DNA of 64,000 nt from Asparagopsis taxiformis (GCA_030407315.1 JALQPE010000143.1:40163-104162); one strand, 5' to 3'. Positions 1-11,270 are shown, counted from the first letter of the stretch. A program made the numbers and translations. Notes: a model not told the origin generated them from the sequence alone.

Positions 1-1148
1 CACCACGGGCCACGGACGGACAACACGTCAGATTTTTCGCGCGAAAAATTATGCTTGGGCCAGCGGGCCATGGACGCACGGTACGAAAAATCGGCCCGAT
101 TACAGTGCGCTAATCCGGCCAAATCTCGGGACACGCGTGCCCCGAGAATTTCGTAATTTTGGCATGTCACGTGAGCCATCGTACGTCCCCGTGGACAGCC
201 GCTGACAACGAGTCGCATCGACCAACGAGGTCAACGCCAACAGCTCGCGAGCTAACGGCAACGTGACGCCGGAAGGCGGAGAAACGACGTAGGACGGACG
301 CGTCCCCAACGAAGATGGCAACGGCCTCATTACGAAACTCCACGCACGAAGCGGAACGAAGCTATACGTTAGCCGACGAATTAGACCAACGGGTCTCGGC
401 GCACGAAGCGCGCGGGAAAAGCGCGCGAAACGACGAGCCAACGAGGCCGCAACAACGGACGGCGAACCGTTATCGCCATCGTGAGGCACGATGCCGAACA
501 CGGTAGCCACGTACGGCAACTACGGAACGACACAACGGTGTCCTGCCACGCGGGCATAACGAATAACGCGCGAAAGCGAAAATCCCGCCGCCTAGTCGAA
601 ACGCACGAGCAAACCCGAAAGGCGGGTAGACCACGTACGGTCACGAAGGCTAAGACGCGCACGTCCGCGTCGCAAAACGAGTAAGCTAACGAGCTTAGAC
701 CCCGTTCGAATTCGAAGGCGCACGCGCCACCGGCCACGTTGGCCAGGATACGAGCGCGTACGCGGACGTCGTAACGATAACGACGTAGTACGTCGTAGGT
801 ACTACCTCAGCGGGTCGACCCCGCGAAACAAAAATACGAATACGCGACGGCGTACAAGCTGGTAGCCAACGTAAACGGCACAGCCGAAGGCAACGAGCCG
901 ACGAAAAACTGGCTCACGTAACAGCCTCAAACGCCCGCGGACATGCGAAACGACTTCGTCAATCGCGTCCTCGTCGGGTTCGCAAGTCGAATAAACGAAA
1001 TTACGCAATGGCGTAGACGGCGAGCATTACGTATGCCCAGGCGCACGTCGCACCACATAACGGATGAGCTAACGAGACGCTCCTCGGACGCCGCGGCGAA
1101 CTACGCTGCCACGCGAAGCGGACTAGCGCAACGATTGCGCCACCGGCT

Positions 1149-1928
1149 AACGTGAAGCCGCGGGAACGTGAAGCGCGACGGCGCTAACGATGTTCGCTAA
1201 TGATGTTAACGGCTATACGAAAAGCCAAGCCCGCCGGCAAAAACGTTGTCAACGGAACCGCGACGCACCACGACGCACTGCCGCGTACACGCAACGGCGT
1301 GAAATGTCAAGCCAACTCACGCGCGAGTCGGCCTGACGTTTAACGAATTTTCCGTCCAGCTCATCGGAGCAAATTAAAATTGGCACCGACGTGCTACGTG
1401 CCAAAGAGCTCGAATGCTCAACGGAATTCGACACCCGACGGGGTTATCCGCACGAGAAACGAGGGCGGAAACGAATTCCGAGGTAGTTACAAAATGATAA
1501 CGCCAGTGGCCAACGTGAAGCCGCGGGAACGTGAAGCGCGACGGCGCTAATTACGTCAACGGCTATACGAAATGCCAAGCCCGCAGGCAACCACGTCGTC
1601 AACGGAACCGCAACGTACGGCGACTAATTGCTGCGTACACGCCACGGCGTAGAACGTCAAACCGACTCACGCACGAGTCGGTCTGACGTTCGACGAATTT
1701 TCCGTCCAGCTCCGAGCTGTTGAGCATTCGAGCTCTTTAGCGCGTAGCACGTCGGTGCTAATTTTAATTTGCTCCGATGACTCATCGGAGCAAATTAAAA
1801 TTAGCACCGACGTGCTACGCGCTAAAGAGCTCGAATGCTCAACGGGATTAGACACCCGACGGGGTTATCCGAACGAGAAACGACGGCGGAAACGATCTTC
1901 GAGTTAGTTACTAAATGATACGCACGCC
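1149..1928. repeat. Two-copy tandem repeat of about 360-415 bp
   Basis: Copy 1 spans about 1149-1505 and copy 2 about 1512-1928. Both open with the same AACGTGAAGCCGCGGG word and close near a TAGTTAC(A/T)AAATGATA word. They share most of the sequence between, including an arm beginning ATCGGAGCAAATTAAAATT. Copy 2 is longer because it contains an extra inverted copy of one internal segment, which makes the palindrome at 1719-1843. Confidence 0.8.
1719..1843. repeat. Perfect palindrome, 62-bp arms with 1-nt spacer
   Basis: Positions 1719-1780 are the exact reverse complement of 1782-1843, separated by a single C at 1781. Read base by base I find no mismatch. The upstream tandem copy has only the right-hand arm (around 1353-1421), with a few substitutions, so the left arm was added in copy 2 only. 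A hairpin this perfect suggests recent formation, or an assembly fold-back. Confidence 0.9.
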
Positions 1929-2236
1929 AACGGGCTCTACGATCGAGGTTAACGTACCACTCGCAGTGAAAAGCCGCCGCTACGCGCCGCCGCTTTGCCG
2001 AATAGTTACGTGTGTTACGAACCTGCCAACGGGCACGCGCCGCCGCGAACTCGAAGCACGGGCTACGTAAGCCATACGACACCCGACGGGGTAGACGCCA
2101 TAACAAAAAATTGTGGGGAGGGGCTTAACACTAACCCCTCCCCCAACGCAGACGACCTGCCAGTACGAATTACGAAGCTCAACGGAGCCGTGCGGTTACG
2201 CAGAAAACAAGACGAATTTTACGAAGCAGCTCGATG

Positions 2237-4645
2237 CTAAAGCCGACGTGGCCTACGAACTAACCTAGGAACGACATAGTAGCGACGGGAACGCTTGCCC
2301 GCAGGGTCATACGGACCAGGGCCTTCGCCGCGGCTATCGTGGCTGCGGCTGCGACTGGGCTGAACGAAGCCCGGCGCGTACGGATCGACGGTCTGCGTGA
2401 CCACGGGGGCTCGCTCGCGACGCGACGCGGGATCCCTAGCGTAAGGATCCGCAGTCCCGTGACTGCGCGTATCCGAAGGGCGCGCCGAAGCGGGGTCGCG
2501 TGGCAGGTACGCCGCTGCGTGACCATACCCGACGGGGTCGCCGAAGCCGCCGCCACTCGCGTAACCGTAAGGTTCATTACGAACGCCAACGGGCGGTGCG
2601 TAACCACGAGCCGCCGCGGCGAGACGCTCGGAAATCGCGCGTTCCGTTGCCAAGCGGGCAGTCAGGTCCAACGTCTGGGCCCTGAACTCTTCGGCTGCGC
2701 GAGCCACGGACGAGATGAGGGAACGAATAACCCAGCCGTCCGCACGAGGCGGAGCGGCCATCGACGTACCGAGAAGCCGACGGGCATCCTCATCGGAGAC
2801 GCGGTCGTCCAGGCTCACGAAGCGTGGCGCGCGCTCGGCCGGCGTGGCCACATCCGGACGACCGACGCGGGCAACGTTGCCCCCTCCCGTAGCCTCGCGT
2901 GGCACGATCTCTCGAGGATCCGGCGCACGCGGCGCTTCGTTTTGATGGCCACGACGGCCAGAACGCGTCCCGCGGGGGCGCTCGTTGCCCCCGAGGCCGC
3001 CGAAATAACCGGTACGATTGCCACGACGGCGTTCGGAACGGGAAGCGACCCGCAGCACGTAAGCCCCATCGCTGCGCACGGAGACGAACTCCTGGTTATC
3101 GCCGCTTGCGTAATCGGGACGTATAACCCGATACTCCGGCCCCAACGCAAGGGCGCCGCGAGCCTCAGCCAACGCGCTGGTAACGGAGACGAACGTGTCG
3201 GAACCGTCCACCGGGATTGCACGAAGCATCTCGTAGTCGGCCAGGAAGTCCAACGTGGACTCCGGCAGTAGGCACGCGCGCCCGAACACACGACGTTCCA
3301 CGAACAGCGAGCATGCGAGCATCGCTGCGTGTTCGATATCCACGGCCATGAGGAAACGTTCCTTCACGGGGGCAGGCGCGTCCTTCACGGCATCGGTAAA
3401 GTAGTGCACCACGCGTGGTAGCAACGTGGACGACCCACGGGGGTACGGAAACTCCTCTACTACTTCCGGCAACGGCGGGAAGTAGAGTTCGCTCGGGATG
3501 GCCCACGGAGCCGACGCGTGCGACACGCGGTAGTCGTCCGCGTTCACGTGACGGAGCGCGAAATGGTCGTACGACACCACGCTCTTGGAGATGACGCTCA
3601 ACGAAAGAGCAGTCTTCCATTCGGCACGTTGCCTTTCGGAAAGTGTCCGCGGACATACGAAGACGGACGCCACCGAGATGAACGGCGGTTCCTCGGGCGT
3701 CCCCTTCCACAGGAACGCGTCCATACGATCGACGTAGATCGCGTCGTTGACGTCACGCAACCACGAGCGGTCGCAACGTATCGACGCCGGGATCTGGTAA
3801 CGTTCCAATCCCGGTGGCCCGTTGGCGAAACGACGCCCGGCTGCCCGCCCCCACGTATCCTCGGCGGAACGCATGTAGTCGACAACCGCGCGGGCGTCTA
3901 GACGATCTTTTGCCAACGTGGCGAGATCGTCATCCGTGATACCCACACGGGGCAACGCAGCCCACGCGTGGGTCAGGACGCCTACGTTTAGCGCCGCACC
4001 GCCACGTGAGGCGGTGCCGACTGTCCCAACGGGGTCACCACCCTCCGGCGAGGGATCCTGGCGAGGGGAACGCGGCGAGCCATCACGACGAGGCACGCCC
4101 GTGAGGGCCGCCGCCACAGCACGACGCGAACGAGCGGCCGCTACCATCGCGTCTACACCCATCGACGGGGCCGCGGCATCCGGAATGATGGGTGACGAAT
4201 TCCCCGAGTCGGACGCCGTTGCGTCATCATCACGTGGGGCAACGGCCCTAGCAGCCTCGGCAGGCGTCACGGAAGCCACCAGGCGAGACGGAGCCATCGG
4301 GCGAGACGACGAGGCGACGGCCTGCGAAGCAACGGCTTGACCCGCCCTAACGGATGGGGCGGGCGCGACGGACGCTTCCGTCGCTGGCGCCGCACCGGCT
4401 CCGACGAGGGAGGGAGCGCCCTGCGAAGGGTTCCTCGCTCCACCTCCAGCAGAGCCGGCGGGCCGCGGAGTGTTAGCATCGGTACTACGAGTCGTAACCA
4501 TCGTGGTTACGCTGTACACGATAATTACGACGAGTGCAACGAGCACGACGACGAGAGCCACGCGGGCTGGACGAAACAAGAGAACGAAAGGAACGGAGGT
4601 AGTAGTACCCAGCGGGGGAAAGAGGAAAGGGAGAACGAAAGGCAA
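2237..4645 (-). CDS. Gag-like protein of an LTR retrotransposon (putative)
   Basis: This is an uninterrupted 802-codon frame on the minus strand. The more likely start is Met49 (codon at 4501-4499), which gives a 754-residue protein beginning MVTTRSTDAN, a typical gag-like opening. Starting at 4645 would add a hydrophobic stretch around residues 28-43 that looks like antisense leader sequence. The protein has a low-complexity Ala/Pro/Ser N-terminal third, a denser middle (roughly residues 240-500) with regular hydrophobic spacing, and an Arg/Gly/Tyr/Pro-rich C terminus. I see no CCHC zinc knuckle, protease or reverse transcriptase. The assignment rests on the adjacent LTR (5097-5758), the composition and the C-terminal basic region, not on a recognised domain. 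An unrelated GC-rich host gene cannot be excluded. Confidence 0.45.
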   Translation of the reverse strand: MPFVLPFLFPPLGTTTSVPFVLLFRPARVALVVVLVALVVIIVYSVTTMVTTRSTDANTPRPAGSAGGGARNPSQGAPSLVGAGAAPATEASVAPAPSVRAGQAVASQAVASSSRPMAPSRLVASVTPAEAARAVAPRDDDATASDSGNSSPIIPDAAAPSMGVDAMVAAARSRRAVAAALTGVPRRDGSPRSPRQDPSPEGGDPVGTVGTASRGGAALNVGVLTHAWAALPRVGITDDDLATLAKDRLDARAVVDYMRSAEDTWGRAAGRRFANGPPGLERYQIPASIRCDRSWLRDVNDAIYVDRMDAFLWKGTPEEPPFISVASVFVCPRTLSERQRAEWKTALSLSVISKSVVSYDHFALRHVNADDYRVSHASAPWAIPSELYFPPLPEVVEEFPYPRGSSTLLPRVVHYFTDAVKDAPAPVKERFLMAVDIEHAAMLACSLFVERRVFGRACLLPESTLDFLADYEMLRAIPVDGSDTFVSVTSALAEARGALALGPEYRVIRPDYASGDNQEFVSVRSDGAYVLRVASRSERRRGNRTGYFGGLGGNERPRGTRSGRRGHQNEAPRAPDPREIVPREATGGGNVARVGRPDVATPAERAPRFVSLDDRVSDEDARRLLGTSMAAPPRADGWVIRSLISSVARAAEEFRAQTLDLTARLATERAISERLAAAARGYAPPVGVRNEPYGYASGGGFGDPVGYGHAAAYLPRDPASARPSDTRSHGTADPYARDPASRRERAPVVTQTVDPYAPGFVQPSRSRSHDSRGEGPGPYDPAGKRSRRYYVVPRLVRRPRRL

Positions 4646-5096
4646 CGGCCTGGATGACGATGGTGAGAGGAAGGGTGAGCGACGATCGCTATCACGTTAA
4701 GCCGCGGCTTAAATAACCTTCGGACGACCGTTGTCGTAATGCCCGCTGGCAGATTCACGAAAGGGCCGCGGCCTGCGCACGTATCGCGCTGAATTGAAGC
4801 ACACCCGCGTGGTGGAATTGGACACTGCATTCGTTGCAGGGAAACGCCTAAGCGAGGCATTGACGAACGATGCCAACGGGCGGGCCTCGATGATTACGAA
4901 AGAGCCGGAGCGCACGCGCGCGCTCCGGCGCCGTGGCGATTCGATCAGCCAACCGGGCCGCGTACGTTTAAACGAGATTTTTCGGGACAACTGCCACGTC
5001 CGCAGTTGTACCCGAAAAGGCGCCACGGCCCCGTGTCTCAGGCGCGTCCTGACGGGCCTCGCGTGGCCGGGACGTCCACGTGTGGGGCTGGGGCTG

Positions 5097-5758
5097 TGTA
5101 GTATACGTGGCAATTCCGAAATTACAAATATTTGCGATTTCCGCGGAATTCGAATTTCGGCGGACACGACCGGCGACAGCAATGCACGAACATTGCTGGC
5201 GAGTGCGCGCGCGCAACCGGCACACGTGTGCAACGAACGTACTGGCAACGGACAACGGACCAACGGGTCCCTACGTGCGACCCACAAGGTTCTTTCCCAT
5301 TCGGGGACGTTACGAGCGGTGTTTACACTGTAAAGCGATGCCATCGTGGCTATATAGGTATTGGCATCGTGCCGGGAGGGAAAGGGGACAATACATCGAA
5401 CGAGCAACGGCTCTAGTCTACGACTGACTTCTACATTTTACGTTTACGTTTTGCCTAGCGAGGCTTCGTCTCCGTCGAGCTGCGTACTCCCTACCCATCG
5501 CCGCACGTAAGGCTGATTGCGTGTAGTGCCTCCAGGCTTGGTTGAGAGCGCCTCTGGTGACGTACCACCTCGTTTGCTAACGTAATCCTCGCGTGGATTG
5601 TTGCGTCGTGACGCTCGTGTCTACTCGCTAACCTATCTCTACCGTTCTACCTAACATACAGTCAAAACACCAGCGGGTGGACTGTTCGTTTCGTTTCGTA
5701 AGGACAGCGTGTCCACTAGCTCGTACCAGCTACTTCGTCACCGAACTATCGTTCCACA
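5097..5758. mobile_element. LTR, family A, copy 1
   Basis: About 660 bp beginning TGTAGTATACGTGG and ending CCACA. The same sequence recurs at 18057-18731, 22632-23305 (inverted) and 57343-57687 (truncated). A palindromic CTATATAG box lies about 250 bp from the TGTAG end, so the transcription direction cannot be read from it. Unlike copies 2 and 3, this one has no matching 5-bp duplication on its two sides (GGCTG left, CATAG right). That fits one LTR of a longer element, most simply the 5' LTR of the minus-strand gag-like gene. Confidence 0.75.
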
Positions 5759-6336
5759 CATAGAATACAGGTAGTGTAATACATGTTATTATTTTACAGT
5801 GTAAAGGCGCTCGTCCAAAATAAATTACCACTTGTGGGTCAGTCGTAGTGGACCCGAGGTCCGATAAGCACCCAGCTCACCTTTAAGATGGTTTACAGTG
5901 AGGGAGGGTCCTACAAGTGTGTCTCGTGGGTAGTTTGACGGCTTACCTGACTGGCGAGTCCCGGGCTTCGATTTGGCCAATCATGTGGCAGCACTTGCCT
6001 ATTCGGGGCAAGCCCAAAATGCCTACTACAGATAGAAGAGAAAGGAACTTTTGATTTTGGGTTTGGTGCGGGAGATTGTGACCCGTTGATTGCGATCCCT
6101 TTTGCGATGCCGTCGGGGTTCGTTGATAATGTGAGAGCGGGCAGATTTCTGTAGTGATCGTCTAGCAGGGGGAGTGGAAGAAGGACGTTTGAATTTAATT
6201 CGATCGCGTAGGTGTTTTCTAGTGACTAATTTAGAGGAGATGGTGCGTGCAGTATGTTCCTTGTGGAAGGAGAGTGACTTGCGAGGAGAAGCGTTGCTGG
6301 AGAGAATTTATATACCTTTATCCTTTGTGGCAGTGG
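5759..6336. other. Intergenic, nothing recognised
   Basis: No frame with protein-like composition and no repeat shared with the rest of the window was seen. The base composition drops sharply from GC-rich to mixed at about 5770, marking the edge of the retrotransposon. Confidence 0.5.
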
Positions 6337-7747
6337 CTAGGACATTTCTGGGGGACGGGGGGATGACGTTCTTGTGATGTATGCCTTGTCATGTTGGAAG
6401 ACAACATCGTGAGACTTGGTCACTTGGGCAACTGAAAGGAGGTTGGAGTGAAGATCTGGTCCGACTATAGCCGTATGAGAGGGAAGCAGGACATTGTCAT
6501 CAATAGGAATGTATATATTGTCACAGTGGGTGATACGAGATGTGTGTCCATCGCCGGTGCGCGTGCGGGACGAGATTTTTTTCATTCCTGGTACAGGATG
6601 GATGAGATGCGACGGGTCAGCACCGGAATCTAAAATCTAGGATGTACAGAGAGCGGTGCCACAACGTACGGTGTCGTCTGATTCAGCGTCATCGGAGGTG
6701 TTTGGATTGTACACGGGATTAGAGAGGTTGGCCTTGCTCCTGGGTGTCTTCTTGGTGGCTGTAGGATGCCGGGAGGTGGAAGATAGGTATGAATTGCGCA
6801 AACGACATTCGGAGGTGGAGTGGTAGAAGGAGCCGTGCACAGTGCACCATGGTCCGGAATGGCCAAGAGGGGGTTTGCTGTGGTTTTGCGGATTGGTGCG
6901 CCGTGGCAAGGGTGATCTGCGGGTACGGTGGCGAGGTGAATGACGGGGTTGTACGGAGCGAGGGAGAATTTGGGGTTGTGCGCGTGTGACTGTAGCTGTA
7001 CGCTTAGTGATCTCGTCGTGCCTGGCCATCATGGCAACGATGTGGTCTTTGGATAAGGGGGAGCTAGGATGAAGAGCATTAAGTGTTTCGATTTTCGGGG
7101 TAGTTAGCACGAATCATCAACGCGCGTATTTCATTGTGTTGCGCCACGTAATCGGAGACAGTGAACGAGGATTCTCATTTGATGCTTTGTGATTTTCCGC
7201 GAAGGTTTTCATCAGTGTGTTCCGGATTTCGAGCGGTTAGGTGACTGTGGATCTTGGAGAAAAGAGTGTGCACGGAGCCAGAAAGTTCTACATCCGTAAA
7301 GAATGTCATGACTTCCGTGGACAGGGATGGTAGAACGAGGAGTTGGGCTTGTGAGTTTTTGTCACGATGTAACGCAGCTTCCTCCGGTATGCTAATGTTC
7401 GGTACAGCTTGGAGGAGATAGTGGAGTACCTTGTGCATTCGCGCATAGTGTTCGATACTGATTCGCCAAGGGATATAGTTGGGGAATGTGAGGAGGGGAA
7501 TGTCCACCTGATGTTGGGAAGGGAAAGAAGGGGTAGACATCGGAAAAGACGAGATAATGGGCACGGACGGCGTCGGGTGAGTGGGGAGTTGGCGGGAGTT
7601 GTCGTCGCCGGATGGTATAGTGTGGCGGGAGTTGTTGTCGCCGATAGCTGGTAAGGAGCCGGAAAAGGGAGATATGCTGTCAGGGGGATTGGTAATCTGA
7701 ATATGGATGACGGCTGGTGGGCTTTCGCAGTGTGCATCTGGGTCCAT
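6337..7747 (-). pseudogene. Ty1/copia gag-protease remnant
   Basis: Read 5' to 3' on the minus strand, 7747-7175 encodes a gag-like segment (TFPNYIPWRISIEHYARMHK resembles the UBN2/copia gag N terminus). 7110-6637 carries the nucleocapsid-like CTVHGSFYHSTSEC box. Then, after an in-frame TAG, comes LDSGADPSH, the active-site motif of a retroviral-type aspartic protease, ending with the copia pre-integrase signature SNLLSVAQVTKSHDVVF. A frameshift separates the first two parts, and everything after the protease (integrase, RT, RNase H) is missing. This is a dead 5' fragment of a copia element. Confidence 0.8.
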
Positions 7748-9188
7748 AACCTGTGAGGAGGATCAATGTCTCTTGGTTCAGTTTACTGAGCAGGAGCGAC
7801 GGCGGATGATCTAAGTGCTGGTTGTGTACTGTAATTCATAGTGAATATGAAAGTTATTTGTTAGAGCGAAATGACGTAACCCTTCGAGCTGTATAGCTCA
7901 TGTATCACCACCAGGTATTTCCACCTTCATTTTAACACTGATTCAATGTCTCTACTTTCACCTCTACCCTTGGAGTTGGAACTAGCGACCGAATATGGTA
8001 CGAAATGCTTTCTTCGTGAAAGAAAAGGAAGAGTCAGCTTCGGAGGACGAGAAGTCATAAATTGACGATAAGAACGGTTGTTGCAGCATTTTTTTGGAAG
8101 TGGAGGTCGTTAATATCAGATGCAGGTATCAAACTGTCGCGGAGTTGCTTTGCAAATTCGCCATCCATTCATCCCCCCCCCCCCTTTTTTGATGTGTGAT
8201 CTAACGAATTGTTTTCCATATTTCTTCTGTCCAACCAATCAGAAAGCGCTGAATACCGGATAAATGGAATGGATGGTTCTATTGGTCCAACTGTCTCGGG
8301 CAACGAAGGAATATGATTGGGGCACAGTACGGTTTGAAGCCGTGGGGTTTCTCTACATTTCCGCCGAGGTATCCCTGTTCTTTTCCGATTTTGGCCACTG
8401 GGGAAGCGGTTACTGACGAGCAATTGGCGATTCAAGCACTACCCATATAGACTATTTGAATCGATGTTGGTATGTTGTGCACTGCTGAACGTGACACGTC
8501 CTGGCAGTGATGCTTTCCTTATGTTATATGTCCGGCCAATGGTAGGACAGTTGTCTTCCTCTCGCGTCTCGTTACGTTGGGCAGGAAGAAAGTCTGAAAT
8601 TGAATACAAAATTCTGGCGGATGCAAGAGTGACTGGGATCGGTGGTATATAATGCGAGAAAGTGCCAGCTCAGCTCTCGCAACCACACCAATACTCGTTC
8701 CTCCTGACAAGATTGCGACTGTATGGCCAGACGAGTCTATTTCCCCGTCAACAAAGTGATGTGGCATATCCTGCTGGAAGGGAAGTATGGTTGAATACTT
8801 GCATGCAGAATAACAATCATCAATCCACACGAGTAGGTTTCAGCTTGCACGAAGAGCCTCCTTTGGCGATGTCAATTCATTATGTATCCGCCAGAGTTGA
8901 CGATTATATGCCAATTTTATTCACAATTCTTTGTCAGGGGGATCATGTCAGTTACACAATTAGATCACGTCGTCCTTCGTTCTTCCAAAGTTGCCAGCTC
9001 AGTGCAAAATATATCACACCAACTTACATCGTTGTGCCGAAATAAGCGAGGGAAGGCTTTCCGCAGACGCAGGTAACGGTATTTTACTACACCCTCTTCG
9101 CCTCACCCGACCAGACCATTACCGCCCATCTTTATCTCCCGATGTACATGTATAGCGCATGCCGAGACCACGTTTTCATTAAGCCGAC
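7748..9188. other. Intergenic, nothing recognised
   Basis: Only short unconvincing frames occur. A run of ten C next to six T (about 8174-8190) is a simple-sequence feature. The last few hundred bases are presumably the promoter and leader of the receptor-like gene that starts at 9189; I see no clear TATA box. Confidence 0.4.
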
Positions 9189-10967
9189 GTGTTTCAATCT
9201 CAACTCTCGTCCTTTCCTATGCTTCGGCTCTCTGCGATTCTCCCTTCTGTGCTTCTAGCACTCACCTGTTTCTCACGTGTTCATTCTATTTCTTCTCCAG
9301 TTTCGGGCGAGTACGATTGCGAAGCTCACGACCCCTTTCAGGGCAAAAGCGAACCTCCCAACTGCCTAGCCCGACTGAAACAATTTCCACAGGAATACGA
9401 CGTCTGCAGGAATTCAATTTGCTACCTCTTCCTCCAGGAGCCTCCCTTTATTTTTCTTGACCCTAAACAGTTCAACAGTTCTGCCGAAGCCATTCAATTG
9501 CAGAAGCCTTTCAGATGTGGTGATCCGACATCGTTTCATCCCTCGCTAGGAGGGATTGCCTTTGAACTTCACCGAGTCACCAGTTCCAGAGACTACTACT
9601 GTATGTGGGCTGGTCATGGCAGCAACTGCACCTTCAACCAACTCGTTGACTACACACAGATTCAGGCAGATAACGGTTATCAATTCGGTATAACCGGTTT
9701 GCTTCTTGAAACCCCCCAGCGCCAATGTCATCATGAGGCTTCTGCCCCACTAATTGACAACTCAGTTATTATTATCGGCCGCCGTAACACAGAATCACAA
9801 AAGGGACAGGACGCCCTCAAGCAACTCATACGGCCTTTCAACTGGGCTACATGGCTCATCTTCCTTCTTGTTGTCGTTGTTTTTGTCTCTGTTTGTTTCA
9901 CAATTGCTGTCCGCTTCCATGTGTTTCGCGGGCGCTCCCTTGTCACTGCGTTTTTCATTTTCACCGGCGAGCGCGATGAGGCGATGGCGTACGAAGCGCA
10001 GACACACGCAAGTCGTCATCTTGCATCGCCTTCCAAGTCTTCGAATCATCTGTACAACATTTCTGAAAGTTCAGATATTGTATTCGCCACAAAGTATGGT
10101 TTGTCAATGACTCTTTATCGCATCGCTCTCGTGGCATTTCTTGGCATTTTCATTCTATTCTATGAGGTTGCTGTCGTTAATTTCCTCTTTCAGCAGCAAT
10201 CGCTGTTCATTTCACAGTCTGTTCGCGCACTTACTGTTGAAGAGCTAAAAAAGTATTCGGTACTCAAGGGTTCTGCTTTGGAAAATGTTTGGAACGCCAC
10301 TGTGAACAGTCAGGAAAATCTAAAATTTCAAGGAGACAACGTTCCTTGGGCGAGATGTGATAGCGCGACACAATGTGTAAATTGGACAGAAAGTGGCCGA
10401 TCTGATTTTGACGTCACTTTCGAGGTGGTTGGTAAGTTCTTAATTAACGAAGTGTCGTCATGTGACAACCTGACCATATTCGAGACACAGGATGTTCTGT
10501 ATCAATTCAACGGTGGCTGGTTGTACAATAGTAGGGTGAATGATACCGATCGCAAGCTCATTGATCGCGAGCTAATTTCCCTGCGCATTGACGGCACTGT
10601 CCGTCGATTTATCGAAGATGAAGTTGGTGGCTTTTCGTGCAGCAGTGGTCTGCGCGCCGACATTGGTCCCATGATCATTTTGGTGCCTTGTCTCATCTTT
10701 GTATTTCCGCCGCTGCTTGGTTCTGTTCTTGTATTATTGCTCTGGAAGCATACGAAAGGACTGGGACGTTCAGTGCATGCAGGTTCGGTCGCAACATCTG
10801 TGAGCAATCACAGTGACGAAGTTGATGAGTTTCCGGATGTTGAAATGATTGAAGAGTTAGATCCGATAAGTTTGGAAGACGGGGTTGAGCAGTCTCCAAG
10901 CTCGACCAATAACGCGGCGGTATCGGATAGTTCAGAATCAGCTTCCTGGAAGTCGGCGTTAGGATGA
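9189..10967 (+). CDS. Receptor-like membrane protein with iGluR-type topology (intronless paralog)
   Basis: 592 residues. The N terminus is a secretory signal (hydrophobic core LPSVLLALTCF, likely cut after VHS near residue 34); Met11 is an alternative start. A Cys-rich extracellular-type region (residues about 35-215) is followed by a membrane helix at about 219-243 and a conserved cytosolic block, VFRGRSLVTAFF. A second helix lies at about 308-333, a second Cys/Asn-glycosylation-rich region at about 345-490, a third helix at about 495-519, and an acidic Ser-rich tail. The order S1-helix-helix-S2-helix matches ionotropic glutamate receptors, and the spacing of the last extracellular segment fits. 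I cannot identify ligand-binding residues, so the channel function is inference. It is paralogous along its whole length to the minus-strand gene at 12472-14544. Confidence 0.75.
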   Translation: MFQSQLSSFPMLRLSAILPSVLLALTCFSRVHSISSPVSGEYDCEAHDPFQGKSEPPNCLARLKQFPQEYDVCRNSICYLFLQEPPFIFLDPKQFNSSAEAIQLQKPFRCGDPTSFHPSLGGIAFELHRVTSSRDYYCMWAGHGSNCTFNQLVDYTQIQADNGYQFGITGLLLETPQRQCHHEASAPLIDNSVIIIGRRNTESQKGQDALKQLIRPFNWATWLIFLLVVVVFVSVCFTIAVRFHVFRGRSLVTAFFIFTGERDEAMAYEAQTHASRHLASPSKSSNHLYNISESSDIVFATKYGLSMTLYRIALVAFLGIFILFYEVAVVNFLFQQQSLFISQSVRALTVEELKKYSVLKGSALENVWNATVNSQENLKFQGDNVPWARCDSATQCVNWTESGRSDFDVTFEVVGKFLINEVSSCDNLTIFETQDVLYQFNGGWLYNSRVNDTDRKLIDRELISLRIDGTVRRFIEDEVGGFSCSSGLRADIGPMIILVPCLIFVFPPLLGSVLVLLLWKHTKGLGRSVHAGSVATSVSNHSDEVDEFPDVEMIEELDPISLEDGVEQSPSSTNNAAVSDSSESASWKSALG

Positions 10968-11270
10968 GTGATGTAGAACACACTATTTATAGGATCAACA
11001 TGTAATTTATTGCCGGGACTCAACCCCCACATCAATGTAACTTTGACCCATAAAACTACTAACAGGACCCCACGGCAGACAATTCTAGTCGAATGGAGGC
11101 AGTCAAGAGACTTAGCTGCCGTACCAAAAAATTGAACATTTTACTACAAATTTATTTGGTGATACATAATCTCGCAATGCTCCGCGCCCACGATCGCGCG
11201 TCGGCAGCACGAATTCGGTTCATCCGGCCAGCTAGACATCGGTCACTCTTGGCACTGGCTATCTCGCGTC
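10968..11270. other. Intergenic spacer
   Basis: Short AT-rich spacer between the receptor-like gene and the Tim17-like gene, both on the plus strand. It presumably contains the first gene's polyadenylation site and the second gene's promoter. No motif stands out. Confidence 0.4.

Larger units (their letters stand above)
1..2236. other. GC-rich repetitive stretch without a convincing gene
   Basis: No reading frame here looks like a conserved protein on either strand. The base composition (rich in acg, cgc and aacg words) matches the gag-like gene that follows, so I take this as the continuation of the same retrotransposon downstream of gag on the minus strand. If so, a pol gene would be expected here, and none is visible. 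The region holds a tandem duplication (1149-1928) and a perfect palindrome, listed separately. Confidence 0.5.

Noticed and set aside
2339..3271. 310-codon plus-strand frame inside the gag-like gene
   Set aside because: Antisense shadow of the 802-codon minus-strand frame in very GC-rich DNA; Arg-rich composition and no domain.
4709..5407. 232-codon minus-strand frame over the family-A LTR
   Set aside because: It lies mostly within the LTR and varies in length between LTR copies. Only its first 60-70 codons recur, so it is reported as an observation and not as a gene.
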